A DNA stretch of 64,000 bases, taken from the NCBI RefSeq assembly GCF_003702705.1, contig NZ_QZMN01000008.1:124001-188000 (forward strand), in the 5' to 3' direction. This DNA comes from Ornithinimicrobium cerasi. Lineage in GTDB: Bacteria > Actinomycetota > Actinomycetes > Actinomycetales > Dermatophilaceae. Below are positions 9,107 through 17,923 of this stretch, one piece after another. Every line of letters starts with the position of its first letter. Position 1 is the stretch's first letter. A program made the position numbers and the translations under genes. The notes under the pieces are model-generated. The model did no database searches and had not been told where the DNA came from. It saw nothing but the letters and a program-made list of their open reading frames with translations.

Positions 9107-9988
9107 CTAGGCAGGCGCCTGTCCCCGGACCCCGGCGGCCAGGTCCCGGGCGGTGCGACCGGAGAGCGCGGTCTGCAGGTCGGGGACGGCGGCGAGCAGC
9201 GAGCGGGTGTACGGGTGCTCGGGTGCCGTGAAGAGCTGCTCGGTGGGCGCGACCTCGACGAGCTCCCCCCGCTGCATCACGGTCACCCGGTCGCAGACGT
9301 GCCGCACGACGGAGAGGTCGTGGCTGACGAGCACCAGCGTCAGGTCGAACCCCTCGACCACCTCGTCGATGAGGTTGAGCACCTGGGCCCGGACCGAGAC
9401 GTCCAGGGCCGACACCGGCTCGTCGGCCACGAGGATGTCGGGGTCGGGGGCCAGCGCGCGGGCGACCGAGATCCGCTGCCGCTGCCCGCCGGAGAACTGG
9501 TGGGGGTAGCGGTCCGCCGCGTCGGCCGACAGCCCGACCCGCTCCAGCAGGTCGACCACGCGCTCCCGGTTGCCCGCCCGGCGGCCCTGGGCCACGAGCG
9601 GCTCGGCCACGATGTCGCGCACCCGCATCCGGGGGTCGAGGCTGCCCATCGGGTCCTGGAAGACCAGCTGCAGGGTCGACCTGAGCCAGCGGAGGCGCCG
9701 GTGCGGCTGGTCGTGGACGGGGCGCCCCTCGACGTACAGCTCGCCGGAGGTGGGCCGGTCGAGGCCGCAGACCAGCCGGAGCAGCGTCGACTTGCCCGAG
9801 CCGGACTCGCCGACGATCCCGAACCGTTCCCCGCGGGCGACCGACAGGCTGACGTCGCGGACGGCGTGGACGACCGGCGGGGGTGTGCTCAGCGACGTCC
9901 GTCGTCGCCGGAAGTCGCGGCTCACGCCGCGCAGCTCGATCGCCGGGCCCGGGGGTCCGGCGGTCGCGTCCCTGGCAGGGTCAGTCAT
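9107..9988 (-). CDS. dppF: Oligopeptide/dipeptide ABC transporter ATPase, DppF-type
   Basis: 293 aa. Walker A GESGSGKST, Q-loop FQDPMGSLDPRMR, signature SGGQRQR, Walker B ILVADEP and the H-loop SHDLSVV are all intact. The C-terminal TAPEHPYTRSLLAAVPDL is the usual end of the Opp/Dpp ATPase pair. The ATG at 9988 has a strong GGAGGTGA ribosome site and overlaps the dppD stop by 8 nt. It is the last gene of a five-gene uptake operon. The second ATPase hydrolyses ATP with DppD to drive peptide import. Confidence 0.92.
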   Translation of the reverse strand: MTDPARDATAGPPGPAIELRGVSRDFRRRRTSLSTPPPVVHAVRDVSLSVARGERFGIVGESGSGKSTLLRLVCGLDRPTSGELYVEGRPVHDQPHRRLRWLRSTLQLVFQDPMGSLDPRMRVRDIVAEPLVAQGRRAGNRERVVDLLERVGLSADAADRYPHQFSGGQRQRISVARALAPDPDILVADEPVSALDVSVRAQVLNLIDEVVEGFDLTLVLVSHDLSVVRHVCDRVTVMQRGELVEVAPTEQLFTAPEHPYTRSLLAAVPDLQTALSGRTARDLAAGVRGQAPA

Positions 9989-11054
9989 CGTCACCTCCTG
10001 CGGGGTGCACGCACGCGTGACCGTATGCCGCCGCACCGGCGGGGTGCTTCCCGCGCGGCGTCCACGGCGGCTGGCTGGCGCAGGCCTGCGTCGCGTGGGT
10101 GCAGCGGGTCCGGAAGACGCAGCCGCTGGGGAAGCGGCCGGCCGGCGGCACGGTGCCCGGGATGGTCGGCAGCTGGGCGCGGCCCCGCCGACCGTCGGCG
10201 CCCGCGAGGTCGCTCGCGGCGACCAGGCCCTGGGTGTAGCGGTGGCGGGGGTCGGCGAAGACCTCCTGCACGGGGCCGGCCTCGACGATGCGGCCGCCGT
10301 ACATGACCAGCACCCGCTCGCACACCGTGGCGACCACCCCGAGGTCGTGGGTGATGAAGAGCATCGCGGAGTCGCGCTCCTCGACGCCCCGGACGACGAG
10401 GTCGAGGACGGTCGCCTGCACCGTGACGTCGAGCGCGGTCGTCGGCTCGTCGCAGATCAGCAGGGCGGGGTCGTTGGCCAGCGCGATCGCCAGCACGACG
10501 CGCTGGCGCTGGCCACCGGAGAGCTCGTGGGGGTAGGACCGGGCCAGGTGCGCGGGGTCCGGCAGGTCGACCTGGCCCAGGAGCTCGACCACCCGGCGTC
10601 GCGCGGCCGACCGTGAGGGCTGGGTGCGGTGCAGCAGCATGACCTCGGCGACCTGGTCGCCGACGCGCATCGTGGGGTTGAGGGCCGTCATCGGCTCCTG
10701 GAACACCATCGACATACCGTCGCCGCGCACCCGCGCCATCTCCCGCTCCCCGACCCCGAGGAGGTTGCGCGCGGCCGGGGTGCGGGCCGAGAGGCGCACG
10801 TCGCCGCTCGCCCCGAGCCCCTCGGGCAGCAGGCCCATCACCGCCAGCGCGGTCAGCGACTTGCCGGAGCCGGACTCGCCGATCAGCCCGACCCGCTCGC
10901 CCCGGTCGACGGAGAAGCTGACGTCGGAGAGCAGCGGCGTCTGCCGCGTGCCGACGGAGAGCCCGTCCACCCGCAGCACCGTGCGCCCCGCCCCGACCGG
11001 CCCGCCCGGACCCGCCGGTCCGTCCGTGGCGACCACTCGGCCGGGCGTGGTCAT
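9981..11054 (-). CDS. dppD: Oligopeptide/dipeptide ABC transporter ATPase, DppD-type
   Basis: 357 aa. Walker A GESGSGKSL, Q-loop FQEPMTALNPTM, signature SGGQRQR and Walker B LLICDEPT are present. The C-terminal oligo_HPY region (about 300-345) carries the Cys-containing stretch FPSGCVFRTRCTHATQAC, which in this family can bind an Fe-S cluster. The N-terminus is unusually Gly/Pro-rich for about 25 residues before the fold begins. The ATG at 11054 overlaps the permease stop by 4 nt (ATGA). Confidence 0.92.
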   Translation of the reverse strand: MTTPGRVVATDGPAGPGGPVGAGRTVLRVDGLSVGTRQTPLLSDVSFSVDRGERVGLIGESGSGKSLTALAVMGLLPEGLGASGDVRLSARTPAARNLLGVGEREMARVRGDGMSMVFQEPMTALNPTMRVGDQVAEVMLLHRTQPSRSAARRRVVELLGQVDLPDPAHLARSYPHELSGGQRQRVVLAIALANDPALLICDEPTTALDVTVQATVLDLVVRGVEERDSAMLFITHDLGVVATVCERVLVMYGGRIVEAGPVQEVFADPRHRYTQGLVAASDLAGADGRRGRAQLPTIPGTVPPAGRFPSGCVFRTRCTHATQACASQPPWTPRGKHPAGAAAYGHACVHPAGGDDD

Positions 11055-11965
11055 CGGCCCTCCAGCTTGGGGTCGAGCCAGTCGCGCAGGCCGTCGCCGA
11101 AGAGGTTGAAGCCGAGCACCGACAGGGCGATCGCGGCGCCCGGGACGAGCGCGAGGTGGGGCGCGGACCGCAGCGTCGTCTGCGCCTCGAAGAGCATCCG
11201 CCCCCAGGACGCCTGCCCGGTCGGGGTGCCCAGCCCGAGGTAGGCCAGGGCGGCCTCGGCCAGGATCGCGATCGCGAACGACACCGACGCCTGCACGATG
11301 ACGAGCCCGGCGACGTTGGGCAGGACGTGCCGCCCGGCGATGCCGAGCGCGGAGCGTCCCGCGGACCGGGCGGCCACGACGTACTCCGAGGCCATCACCC
11401 CCAGCGCCCCGGACCGGGTGATCCGGGCGAAGGCGGGGATGGTGGCGATGCCGATGGCGATCATCGCCACCCGCGTGGAGCCGCCGTAGAGCGCAGCGAA
11501 CATGATCGCGAGCAGCAGCGCGGGGAAGGCGAGCAGCACGTCGTTGGTCCGCATCACCAGCTGCCCCAGCCACCCGGGAGACATCGCGGCGAGGATCCCC
11601 AGCGGCACCCCGACCACGGCGGCCACCCCCACGGCGACCAGCCCCACGAAGAGCGTGGTCCGCGCGCCGACGAGGATCTGGGTGAGGACGTCCCGGCGCA
11701 GCCGGTCGGTGCCGAGCCAGTGCTCGGCGTTGGGCGTCTGGTAGGGCTCGACCGGCAGCACCCGCATCGGCGGCCACGGGGTCCACACGTAGGACACCAG
11801 CGCCAGCAGCACGATGGCCAGCACGATCGAGCCGCCGATGAGCAGCGAGGGGTTGAGCGCACGCCGGCGACCCGCCCCCTCGACGGCCAGCGGCCCGGCC
11901 GCAGCCCCGCCGCCCGGTCCACCCACCGGCCCGAGCGCCGGGACTCCCTGCAGCGCCTCGCTCAC
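11051..11965 (-). CDS. dppC: Peptide ABC transporter permease, DppC-type
   Basis: 304 aa, GTG start at 11965 overlapping the dppB stop by 4 nt (GTGA). A Gly/Pro-rich N-terminus (1-35) precedes TM1. The periplasmic-side motif TPNAEHWLGTDRLRRDVL is the classic DppC/OppC N-terminal domain. Five further TMs follow, with the EAA loop around ASEYVVAARSAG. The C-terminus FNLFGDGLRDWLDPKL is diagnostic for the family. It forms the membrane channel with DppB. Confidence 0.93.
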   Translation of the reverse strand: MSEALQGVPALGPVGGPGGGAAAGPLAVEGAGRRRALNPSLLIGGSIVLAIVLLALVSYVWTPWPPMRVLPVEPYQTPNAEHWLGTDRLRRDVLTQILVGARTTLFVGLVAVGVAAVVGVPLGILAAMSPGWLGQLVMRTNDVLLAFPALLLAIMFAALYGGSTRVAMIAIGIATIPAFARITRSGALGVMASEYVVAARSAGRSALGIAGRHVLPNVAGLVIVQASVSFAIAILAEAALAYLGLGTPTGQASWGRMLFEAQTTLRSAPHLALVPGAAIALSVLGFNLFGDGLRDWLDPKLEGR

Positions 11966-12912
11966 CGCGCCCCCGTCCGCAGCCGCGGGTCGATGACCAG
12001 GTAGAGCAGGTCGACGACGAAGTTGATGACCAGCACGGCGACGACGAGCACCATCACCACGGCCTGCACGGTGAGCAGCTCGCGCTTGGCGACCGAGTCC
12101 AGCAGCAGCGACCCCAGGCCCGGGATCACGAAGACCCGCTCGATGACCACCGCGCCGATGAGCAGCGTCGCCAGCTGCAGCCCCAGCACGGTCACGACGG
12201 GGACCGCGGCGTTGCGCAGGCCGTGCCGCACCAGGGCCTGGACGGGCCGCAGCCCCTTGGCGCGCGCGGTGCGCAGGTAGTCCTCGCGCAGCACGTCGAG
12301 GACCGCCGAGCGGATGTAGCGCGCGAGCACCGCCGCCTGGACGAGCGCGAGCGAGAGGGTGGGCAGGGCGAGCCGCTGCAGGAACCCGACCGGGTCCTGC
12401 GCCGGGACCACCCAGCCGCCGGACGGGACCCACCGCAGCCGCACCGCGAAGACCGAGATCAGCACGATCCCGGCCAGGAACGCCGGGACCGCGACGCCGA
12501 CCTGCGACAGTGCCGAGAGCACGACGCCGTCCCAGTGCCGGTGCCGCACGGCCATCCACAGCCCCACGGGCAGCGCGATGACGAGGGCCAGGACCATCGA
12601 GGCGACGACGAGCCAGAGCGTCACCTGCAGCCGGTCGGCGATCTGCGGCCCGATGGCCGCCCTCGAGACGAACTCGATGCCCGGGTCGAGGGTGAGGAGG
12701 CCGCCGACCCAGTCGAGGTACTGCACGGGCACCGGGCGGTCCAGCCCGAACTGCTCGCGCAGCTGGGCGACCGCCGCGTCCGAGGCGTTGACGCCCAGCG
12801 CCACCCGCGCCGGGTCGCCGGGCAGGACACGCATGAACCCGAAGACCACGAGCGAGGCGACCACGAGGCTGGTCACCAGGACCACGAGGCGCTGCAGCAG
12901 TCGCAGGATCAT
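11962..12912 (-). CDS. dppB: Peptide ABC transporter permease, DppB-type
   Basis: 316 aa with six predicted TMs. The N-terminal MILRLLQRLVVLV and RVLPGDPA, the EAA region VLREDYLRTARAKG and the C-terminal NFVVDLLYLVIDPRLR are typical of DppB/OppB. It follows dppA after a 64-nt gap and is coupled to dppC by a 4-nt overlap. Together the five genes encode a complete solute importer for peptides or similar organic solutes. Confidence 0.93.
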   Translation of the reverse strand: MILRLLQRLVVLVTSLVVASLVVFGFMRVLPGDPARVALGVNASDAAVAQLREQFGLDRPVPVQYLDWVGGLLTLDPGIEFVSRAAIGPQIADRLQVTLWLVVASMVLALVIALPVGLWMAVRHRHWDGVVLSALSQVGVAVPAFLAGIVLISVFAVRLRWVPSGGWVVPAQDPVGFLQRLALPTLSLALVQAAVLARYIRSAVLDVLREDYLRTARAKGLRPVQALVRHGLRNAAVPVVTVLGLQLATLLIGAVVIERVFVIPGLGSLLLDSVAKRELLTVQAVVMVLVVAVLVINFVVDLLYLVIDPRLRTGAR

Positions 12913-12976
12913 CGGGTATGCCCTCGCGCTGGGTCGGCGGGTGGCGTCACCGGGTCGCTGCTCGGGTGCCGTGCGA

Positions 12977-14590
12977 TCAGCCGCGCGCGAGGCTGGAGAG
13001 GTCGAAGGACTCCTTGATCGCGTTCTCCGGCAGCCCGGTGATGTCGAGGTCGGCGACCATGAGGTTGGGCAGCAGGAAGAGGAAGTCGGCGGCGGCGTCC
13101 TCGCTGATCAGCGCCGCGGCCTCCTGCATCTTGCTCACCTGCTCCTCCTCGGTGCCGGTGTCGGCCTCCTCGAGCAGCGCCTGGATCTCCTCGGTGCCGT
13201 AGGTCGTGTAGTAGTCGGGGTTGCCGAAGACGCTGGCCATGTCGCGCGGCTCGACGTGCGCGACGATCGACATGTCGAAGTCCTTGCTGGTGAAGACCGT
13301 CTCCAGCCACGCGGAGGGGAACTCCAGCTCGTCGACGGTCACGTCGAAGCCGGCCTCCTCCAGCATCGACTCGACGACGGTGCCGCAGGAGACGGCGTAG
13401 GGCAGCGTCGGGATGCGCAGCCGCAGCGCGGTCCCCTCGGCCCCCGCCTCGGCGAGCAGGCTCTGCGCCTGCTCGGGGTCGAAGGGGTAGTCGCCGGTGC
13501 GGTCCTCGTACCAGGGGTCGGTGGGCGGTGCCATCGAGCCGATGAGGGTGCCGCGGCCGGCCCAGCAGGTGTCCATGAGGGCCTGGTGGTCGATCGCGTG
13601 CCGGACCGCCTGCCGAACCAGGGGGTCGGCGAGCGGCATACCCTCCGTCTGGTTCATCGACAGGACGACCTCGCCGTTGGTGGTGCCCTCGACGATCTGG
13701 TAGTCGCCGCCCTCGAACTCCACGAGCGACTCCGGGGCCTGCACGGTGGAGACGACGTCGATCGCGTCGGTGAGCATCGCGTTGTTGAGCGCGTTGGCGT
13801 CCCGGAAGTAGTGCATCTCCACGTCGGAGAAGTACGGGACGTCCCCGTGGTAGTCCTCGTTGCGCTCGAGGGTGATGCGCGAGCCGCGCTGCCAGTCGGT
13901 GAAGAGGTAGGGGCCGGTGCCGACCGGGGTGTTGGCGAGGTCGTCGACCCCCTCGGTGTCGAACATCGCGCCGACCCGGGTGGTGAGGGCGTAGAGGAAG
14001 CGGTTGCTCGGCTGGGAGAGGGTGATGACGACGGTGCCGTCGTCGGGCGCCTCGACCGTGTCGACCACGTCCAGCTGCGCCTTGAGGCTGATGGTCCAGG
14101 CGTCCGACTTCACCCGCTCGAGGCTGAACACGGCGTCCTCGGCGGTGAACTCCGAGCCGTCGGAGAAGGTGACGCCGTCCTTGAGGGTGAAGGTGTAGGT
14201 CAGGCGGTCCTCGCTGACCTCCCACTCCTCGGCGAGCGCGGGGACGATCTCGCCGCTGTCCGCGTCGACGGTGACGAGGGTCTCGTAGACGTTGTCGAGC
14301 AGCAGCTGGGGGATGGCCGCACCGTCGGTGGTGGTGAAGTCGAGACTGGCCGGCTCGGCGACGAGGCCGACGCGCACGGTCTCGTCGCTGCCGCCGGGCG
14401 CCGCGGTGCCGCTGCCGGTGGACCCGGTGCCGTCGTCCGTGGCGGTGCCGCCGTCGGCGCCCTGCGTCCCGCTCCCGGTGCTCTCCGGGTCCGAGCCTGC
14501 CCCGGCGTTGCACCCCGCGAGGAGGGCCGTCGTGGTGATCGTGGCGAGCAGGAGGCGCGTCCTCGGCGACGTGGTCATGCGCTGCATCAT
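12977..14590 (-). CDS. dppA: Peptide-binding lipoprotein, DppA-type (SBP_bac_5)
   Basis: 537 aa from ATG 14590, or 533 aa from the in-frame ATG 14578; no clear ribosome site decides. A lipoprotein signal is plain: TRLLLATITTTALLAGC, with the lipobox Cys at about residue 25, then a Ser/Thr/Gly-rich linker to about 60. The SBP_bac_5 fold follows, with LAEEWEVSEDRLTYTFTLKDGVTFSDG and VRQAVRHAIDHQALMD. It captures substrate outside the membrane for DppBCDF. It heads the operon, and the unusual 32-bp repeat array lies directly upstream of its start. Confidence 0.92.
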   Translation of the reverse strand: MMQRMTTSPRTRLLLATITTTALLAGCNAGAGSDPESTGSGTQGADGGTATDDGTGSTGSGTAAPGGSDETVRVGLVAEPASLDFTTTDGAAIPQLLLDNVYETLVTVDADSGEIVPALAEEWEVSEDRLTYTFTLKDGVTFSDGSEFTAEDAVFSLERVKSDAWTISLKAQLDVVDTVEAPDDGTVVITLSQPSNRFLYALTTRVGAMFDTEGVDDLANTPVGTGPYLFTDWQRGSRITLERNEDYHGDVPYFSDVEMHYFRDANALNNAMLTDAIDVVSTVQAPESLVEFEGGDYQIVEGTTNGEVVLSMNQTEGMPLADPLVRQAVRHAIDHQALMDTCWAGRGTLIGSMAPPTDPWYEDRTGDYPFDPEQAQSLLAEAGAEGTALRLRIPTLPYAVSCGTVVESMLEEAGFDVTVDELEFPSAWLETVFTSKDFDMSIVAHVEPRDMASVFGNPDYYTTYGTEEIQALLEEADTGTEEEQVSKMQEAAALISEDAAADFLFLLPNLMVADLDITGLPENAIKESFDLSSLARG

Positions 14591-14636
14591 CGTGCATGCC
14601 GCCCGCCCCCCGCCACCCACCCCTGCCGAGACCACG

Positions 14637-15010
14637 CTGTGCGCGCCCCCCATCCCACCGAGCCCACGGTGTGCGCGCCCCCCATCCCACCGAGCCCACG
14701 GTGTGCGCGCCGACGCCTCCACCGAGCCCACGGCCTGCACGCGCAGTCCCAACGCGCAGGGCGCGCTGAACACGGGGTGGCTCGGTCAGCGCTGAGAGCC
14801 ACACACCGTGGGCTTGGTCAGCGATGAGAGCCACACACCGTGGGCTTGGTCAGCGATGAGAGCCACACACCGTGGGCTCGGTCAGCGCTGAGAGCCACAC
14901 ACCGTGGGCTTGGTCAGCGCTGAGAGCCACACGCCGTGGGCTCGGTCGCGGTCTGGGCCGCCACACCGTGGGCTCGGTGGGGCTGGGGGCGGGCACACCG
15001 TGGGCTCGGC
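14637..15010. repeat. Mirror-image array of 32-bp repeats in a divergent intergenic region
   Basis: The 505 bp between dppA and fadE5 hold no gene but two sets of 32-bp tandem units. Left set: 14637-14668, 14669-14700 and 14701-14732, each ending in ACCGAGCCCACG. Right set: 14794-14825, 14826-14857, 14858-14889 and 14890-14921, with decayed copies to about 15010, each containing CACACCGTGGGCT(C/T)GGT. The shared core of the right set is the reverse complement of that in the left set, so every core reads in the same sense as the gene it faces. Outside the core, left and right units differ. All frames are open through the units only because of the repeats, so the apparent peptides are not genes. 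There are no spacers, so this is not CRISPR. Confidence 0.93.
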
Positions 15011-15042
15011 GGGTCTTGCCTCCGACGTGCCGGTAGTCCACA

Positions 15043-15090
15043 CTGGTTACCAGGAAGTAAGTACCGCGAGTACCGGATACCTGGAGGCAG
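15043..15090 (+). promoter_or_regulatory. Upstream control region and ribosome site of the FadE5 gene
   Basis: CTGGT-T-ACCAG (15043-15053) is an 11-nt palindrome with odd centre, followed by repeated TACC/GTACCG steps. A strong GGAGG (15083-15087) lies 8 nt before the GTG at 15096. The palindrome is a candidate binding site for a fatty-acid-responsive regulator; that is inference. Confidence 0.5.
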
Positions 15091-15095
15091 TCGCC

Positions 15096-16955
15096 GTGGG
15101 GCACTACAAGAGCAACGTTCGCGACATCGAGTTCATGCTGTTCGACGTGCTGGAGCGCGGCGGCGTCCTCGGTCGGGCACCCTTCGAGGAGATCGACGAG
15201 GAGACCGCCCGCGACGTGCTGCGCCAGGTGGCCGGGCTGGCGGAGGGGCCGGTCGCCGAGTCCTTCCTGGAGTCGGACCGCAACCCCCCGGTCCTGGACC
15301 CGCGGACCGGTACCGTGACGATGCCGCAGGCCTTCCAGGACTCCTACCGGACCTGGATCGAGCACGAGTGGTGGCGCCTGGAGGTCCCGGCGGAGCTGGG
15401 CGGCATCAGCGCCCCGCCGACCCTGGCGTGGGCGGTGGCCGAGATGGTCCTCGGCGCCAACCCCGCGGTCAAGATGTACTCCGCCGGGTTCAGCTTCGCC
15501 ACCGTCCTCTACCGCCTCGGCACCCCCGAGCAGCAGCAGTTCGCCCAGCTCATGGTCGACCGGCGCTGGGGCGCGACGATGGTCCTGACCGAGCCGGACG
15601 CCGGCTCCGACGTAGGCGCCGGCCGCGCGCGGGCCGTCCGGCAGGAGGACGGCACCTGGCACGTCACCGGCGTCAAGCGCTTCATCACCAGCGGCACGGC
15701 GCCGTTCTACGACAACGTCATCCACTTCGTCCTCGCCCGCCCCGAGGGGGCCGGCCCGGGCACCAAGGGGCTGTCCCTGTTCGTCGTGCCCGGGAAGCAC
15801 GTCGACCTGCGCACCGGTGAGCTCGGCGCCGAGAACGGCGTCCAGGTCGCCGGCATCGAGCACAAGATGGGCCTGAAGGTCTCCACCACCTGTGAGCTGC
15901 GCTTCGGGGAGGACCCCGACCGGCCGGCGGTCGGCTGGCTGGTCGGGGAGGTGCACGACGGCATCGCCCAGATGTTCCGCGTCATCGAGTACGCCCGGAT
16001 GCTGGTCGGCACCAAGGCCATCGCCACCCTCTCGACCGGCTACCTCAACGCCCTCGACTACGCCCGGGAGCGCGTCCAGGGCGCCGACCTCACGCAGATG
16101 AGCGACAAGACGGCCCCCCGCGTGACGATCACCCACCACCCCGACGTGCGCCGCTCCCTCATGCTGCAGAAGTCCTACGCCGAGGGGCTGCGCGCCCTGA
16201 TGCTCTGGACGGCGAGCTTTCAGGACACCGTCGCGGCGGCCCAGCAGGCCTCGGGCAGCGAGGCCGTGGCCGCGGAGAGCCCGGCCGCGATGGCCGCCCG
16301 CGTCAACGACCTCCTCCTCCCCCTCGTCAAGGGGTGCGGCTCCGAGCGCGCCTTCGTGCTGCTGGGCACCGAGTCGCTCCAGACCCTCGGCGGTTCCGGC
16401 TTCCTGCAGGACTACCCGCTCGAGCAGTACGTCCGCGACGCCAAGATCGACTCCCTCTACGAGGGCACCACCGCCATCCAGGGGATGGACTTCTTCTTCC
16501 GCAAGATCCTGCGGGACAAGGGGGTGGCCCTGGGGTATGTCGCGGGTCAGGTCCTGCAGACCGTGTCCGCCCAGGTGGACGACGGGCTCGGGGACGTCCG
16601 CGGGGCCGTCGGCCGCGCGCTCGGCGAGGTCCAGCAGATGGTCGAGTTCCTCACCGGCCGGGCGCTGGCGTCCCAGGCCGAGCCGACCCAGGTGTATGCC
16701 GTGGGGCTGGGCACCACGCGGCTGCTCCTCGCGGCCGGGGACCTGCTCATCGGGTGGCTGCTGCTGCGCCAGGCCGAGGTGGCCGCACGCCTCCTGGACA
16801 CCGGCGAACGGCCCGGCGACACGGCATACCTGGAGGGGAAGGTGGCGGCTGCCCGGTTCTTCGCCGGCGAGGTCCTGCCCCGGCTGGGGGCGGACCGACG
16901 CACGATCACCGCGCCCGACCTCTCGCTCATGGACCTCCCGGAGGAGGCCTTCTGA
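15096..16955 (+). CDS. Acyl-CoA dehydrogenase, FadE5-like
   Basis: 619 aa, longer than the usual 380-aa dehydrogenases and matching the FadE5 group of about 610 aa. The N-terminus [16 protein letters not shown] is characteristic of that group. The FAD/substrate motifs [10 protein letters not shown] and [10 protein letters not shown] are at about 165-200, the catalytic-base region [14 protein letters not shown] is at about 450, and a C-terminal helical extension follows. It catalyses the first oxidation of beta-oxidation, with broad chain length in the mycobacterial relative. The GTG at 15096 was chosen for its GGAGG ribosome site; the open frame extends upstream only through the repeats. Confidence 0.9.
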   Translation: MGHYKSNVRDIEFMLFDVLERGGVLGRAPFEEIDEETARDVLRQVAGLAEGPVAESFLESDRNPPVLDPRTGTVTMPQAFQDSYRTWIEHEWWRLEVPAELGGISAPPTLAWAVAEMVLGANPAVKMYSAGFSFATVLYRLGTPEQQQFAQLMVDRRWGATMVLTEPDAGSDVGAGRARAVRQEDGTWHVTGVKRFITSGTAPFYDNVIHFVLARPEGAGPGTKGLSLFVVPGKHVDLRTGELGAENGVQVAGIEHKMGLKVSTTCELRFGEDPDRPAVGWLVGEVHDGIAQMFRVIEYARMLVGTKAIATLSTGYLNALDYARERVQGADLTQMSDKTAPRVTITHHPDVRRSLMLQKSYAEGLRALMLWTASFQDTVAAAQQASGSEAVAAESPAAMAARVNDLLLPLVKGCGSERAFVLLGTESLQTLGGSGFLQDYPLEQYVRDAKIDSLYEGTTAIQGMDFFFRKILRDKGVALGYVAGQVLQTVSAQVDDGLGDVRGAVGRALGEVQQMVEFLTGRALASQAEPTQVYAVGLGTTRLLLAAGDLLIGWLLLRQAEVAARLLDTGERPGDTAYLEGKVAAARFFAGEVLPRLGADRRTITAPDLSLMDLPEEAF

Positions 16956-16964
16956 GGAGGCTGC

Positions 16965-17474
16965 TCAGCCGCGGTCGTCCAGTCCGGCGCGGAAGACGAA
17001 GCCGCGCATCATCAGGTACATGAACACCGCCTCGCACGCGCCGGCGACGAGGCGCGCCGCGAGGTAGTTCACGCCGACGGCCTCCAGCGTGGAGGCCAGC
17101 ACGAGGATGAAGAGCAGGTAGTTGGCGAGCACCGTCAGCACGTAGCGGCCGGTCTGCCGTCCGACGTGCCCGTGCACCTGGAAGTTGAGCCACCGGTTGA
17201 GCAGGAACGACAGCCCGAAGGCGATGACGTAGCCGATCGTGACCGCCAGCGGGTAGGGCAGCCCGAGCACGTCGAAGGCCAGCGCCAGGATCAGCAGGTC
17301 GACGGCGTAGGTGAAGGAGCTGAGGGCCGCGAACCCGACGGCCGTGGCGGGGACCACGCGGCGCGCCCAGGGCGGGAGCACGGCGTGCACGCGGTTCCGG
17401 AGCGTCGCGAAACGGTCTGCCGCCGTCCTCGGGGCGGACGCGACCGGGTGCACGGCGTCGGGGGCGTCGGTCAT
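16965..17474 (-). CDS. GtrA-family membrane protein
   Basis: 169 aa with four predicted TMs (about 45-70, 75-95, 110-130, 140-160). The family signature is FLLNRWLNFQVHG after TM2 and the C-terminal YLMMRGFVFR. GtrA-like proteins are thought to help flip or present polyprenyl-linked sugars for glycosylation of the cell surface. ATG 17474 is preferred to a GTG at 17513, which would add 13 Pro-rich residues. It is convergent with fadE5 (9-nt gap). No glycosyltransferase partner is adjacent. Confidence 0.82.
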   Translation of the reverse strand: MTDAPDAVHPVASAPRTAADRFATLRNRVHAVLPPWARRVVPATAVGFAALSSFTYAVDLLILALAFDVLGLPYPLAVTIGYVIAFGLSFLLNRWLNFQVHGHVGRQTGRYVLTVLANYLLFILVLASTLEAVGVNYLAARLVAGACEAVFMYLMMRGFVFRAGLDDRG

Positions 17475-17561
17475 CGGAGCCTCGGGCTGGTCGGGAGGGG
17501 GCGGCACGGCCACCGCGACAGGGTAGGGCGAGGGTCTGGGGACGGGCTGAGGGCCGATGCG

Positions 17562-17599
17562 ACGGGGCCGGGCCGCGACTGTGCGCGACCCGGCCCCGT
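17562..17599 (-). terminator. Rho-independent-like hairpin after the DUF6458 gene
   Basis: ACGGGGCCGGG (17562-17572) pairs perfectly with CCCGGCCCCGT (17589-17599). It lies 20 nt past the stop of the small membrane protein gene on the minus strand. No T-run, as is common in high-GC actinobacteria. Confidence 0.65.
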
Positions 17600-17619
17600 G
17601 ACGTGGTTCCTGACGGGCG

Positions 17620-17856
17620 TCAGATGTCCGTCTCGCGGCGGCGGACGTCGGCGTCCGTGTGGCGGTCGACGACCTCCTTGTGCGAGGTGTTGGTGCGCTG
17701 GGTGTTCATCACCAGGCCGAGCAGCAGCGTGAGCACGCCGGCGGCCATGAGGATGTAGCCGATCGTCGACAGCTCGATGCCGCTCATGTTGTACTCCACC
17801 GCGAACGCGAGGATCGCGCCCACGACGAGCAGCAGGATTCCGAGACCGAGTCCCAT
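17620..17856 (-). CDS. Small membrane protein, DUF6458-like
   Basis: 78 aa: two TMs (about 2-20 and 28-50) separated by a short turn, then a charged Thr/Arg/Asp tail that ends VRRRETDI. The opening MGLGLGILLLVVGAILAFAV matches the short actinobacterial DUF6458 proteins, whose function is unknown. Preceded by a good ribosome site (GAAAGGGACC on the minus strand). Monocistronic, with a hairpin just downstream. Confidence 0.75.
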   Translation of the reverse strand: MGLGLGILLLVVGAILAFAVEYNMSGIELSTIGYILMAAGVLTLLLGLVMNTQRTNTSHKEVVDRHTDADVRRRETDI

Positions 17857-17923
17857 GGTTGGTCCCTTTCGTTGGGGTCAGCGCCACGATAACGCGGCAG
17901 GTCAGGCTGCGCCGAGCGGCGCG

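Noticed and set aside
9981-14590. Nickel or opine importer instead of a peptide importer
   Set aside because: The binding protein lacks visible His-rich metal sites, and neighbouring genes do not concern nickel; however, the exact solute remains open.
14637-15010. CRISPR-like array because of 32-bp periodicity
   Set aside because: Units are contiguous with no spacers, two blocks have opposite orientation, and no cas genes are present.
14594-15060. Long open frames on both strands with repeated peptides such as TEPTVCGSH
   Set aside because: They exist only because the 32-bp units lack stops in several frames; composition and repetition are not protein-like.
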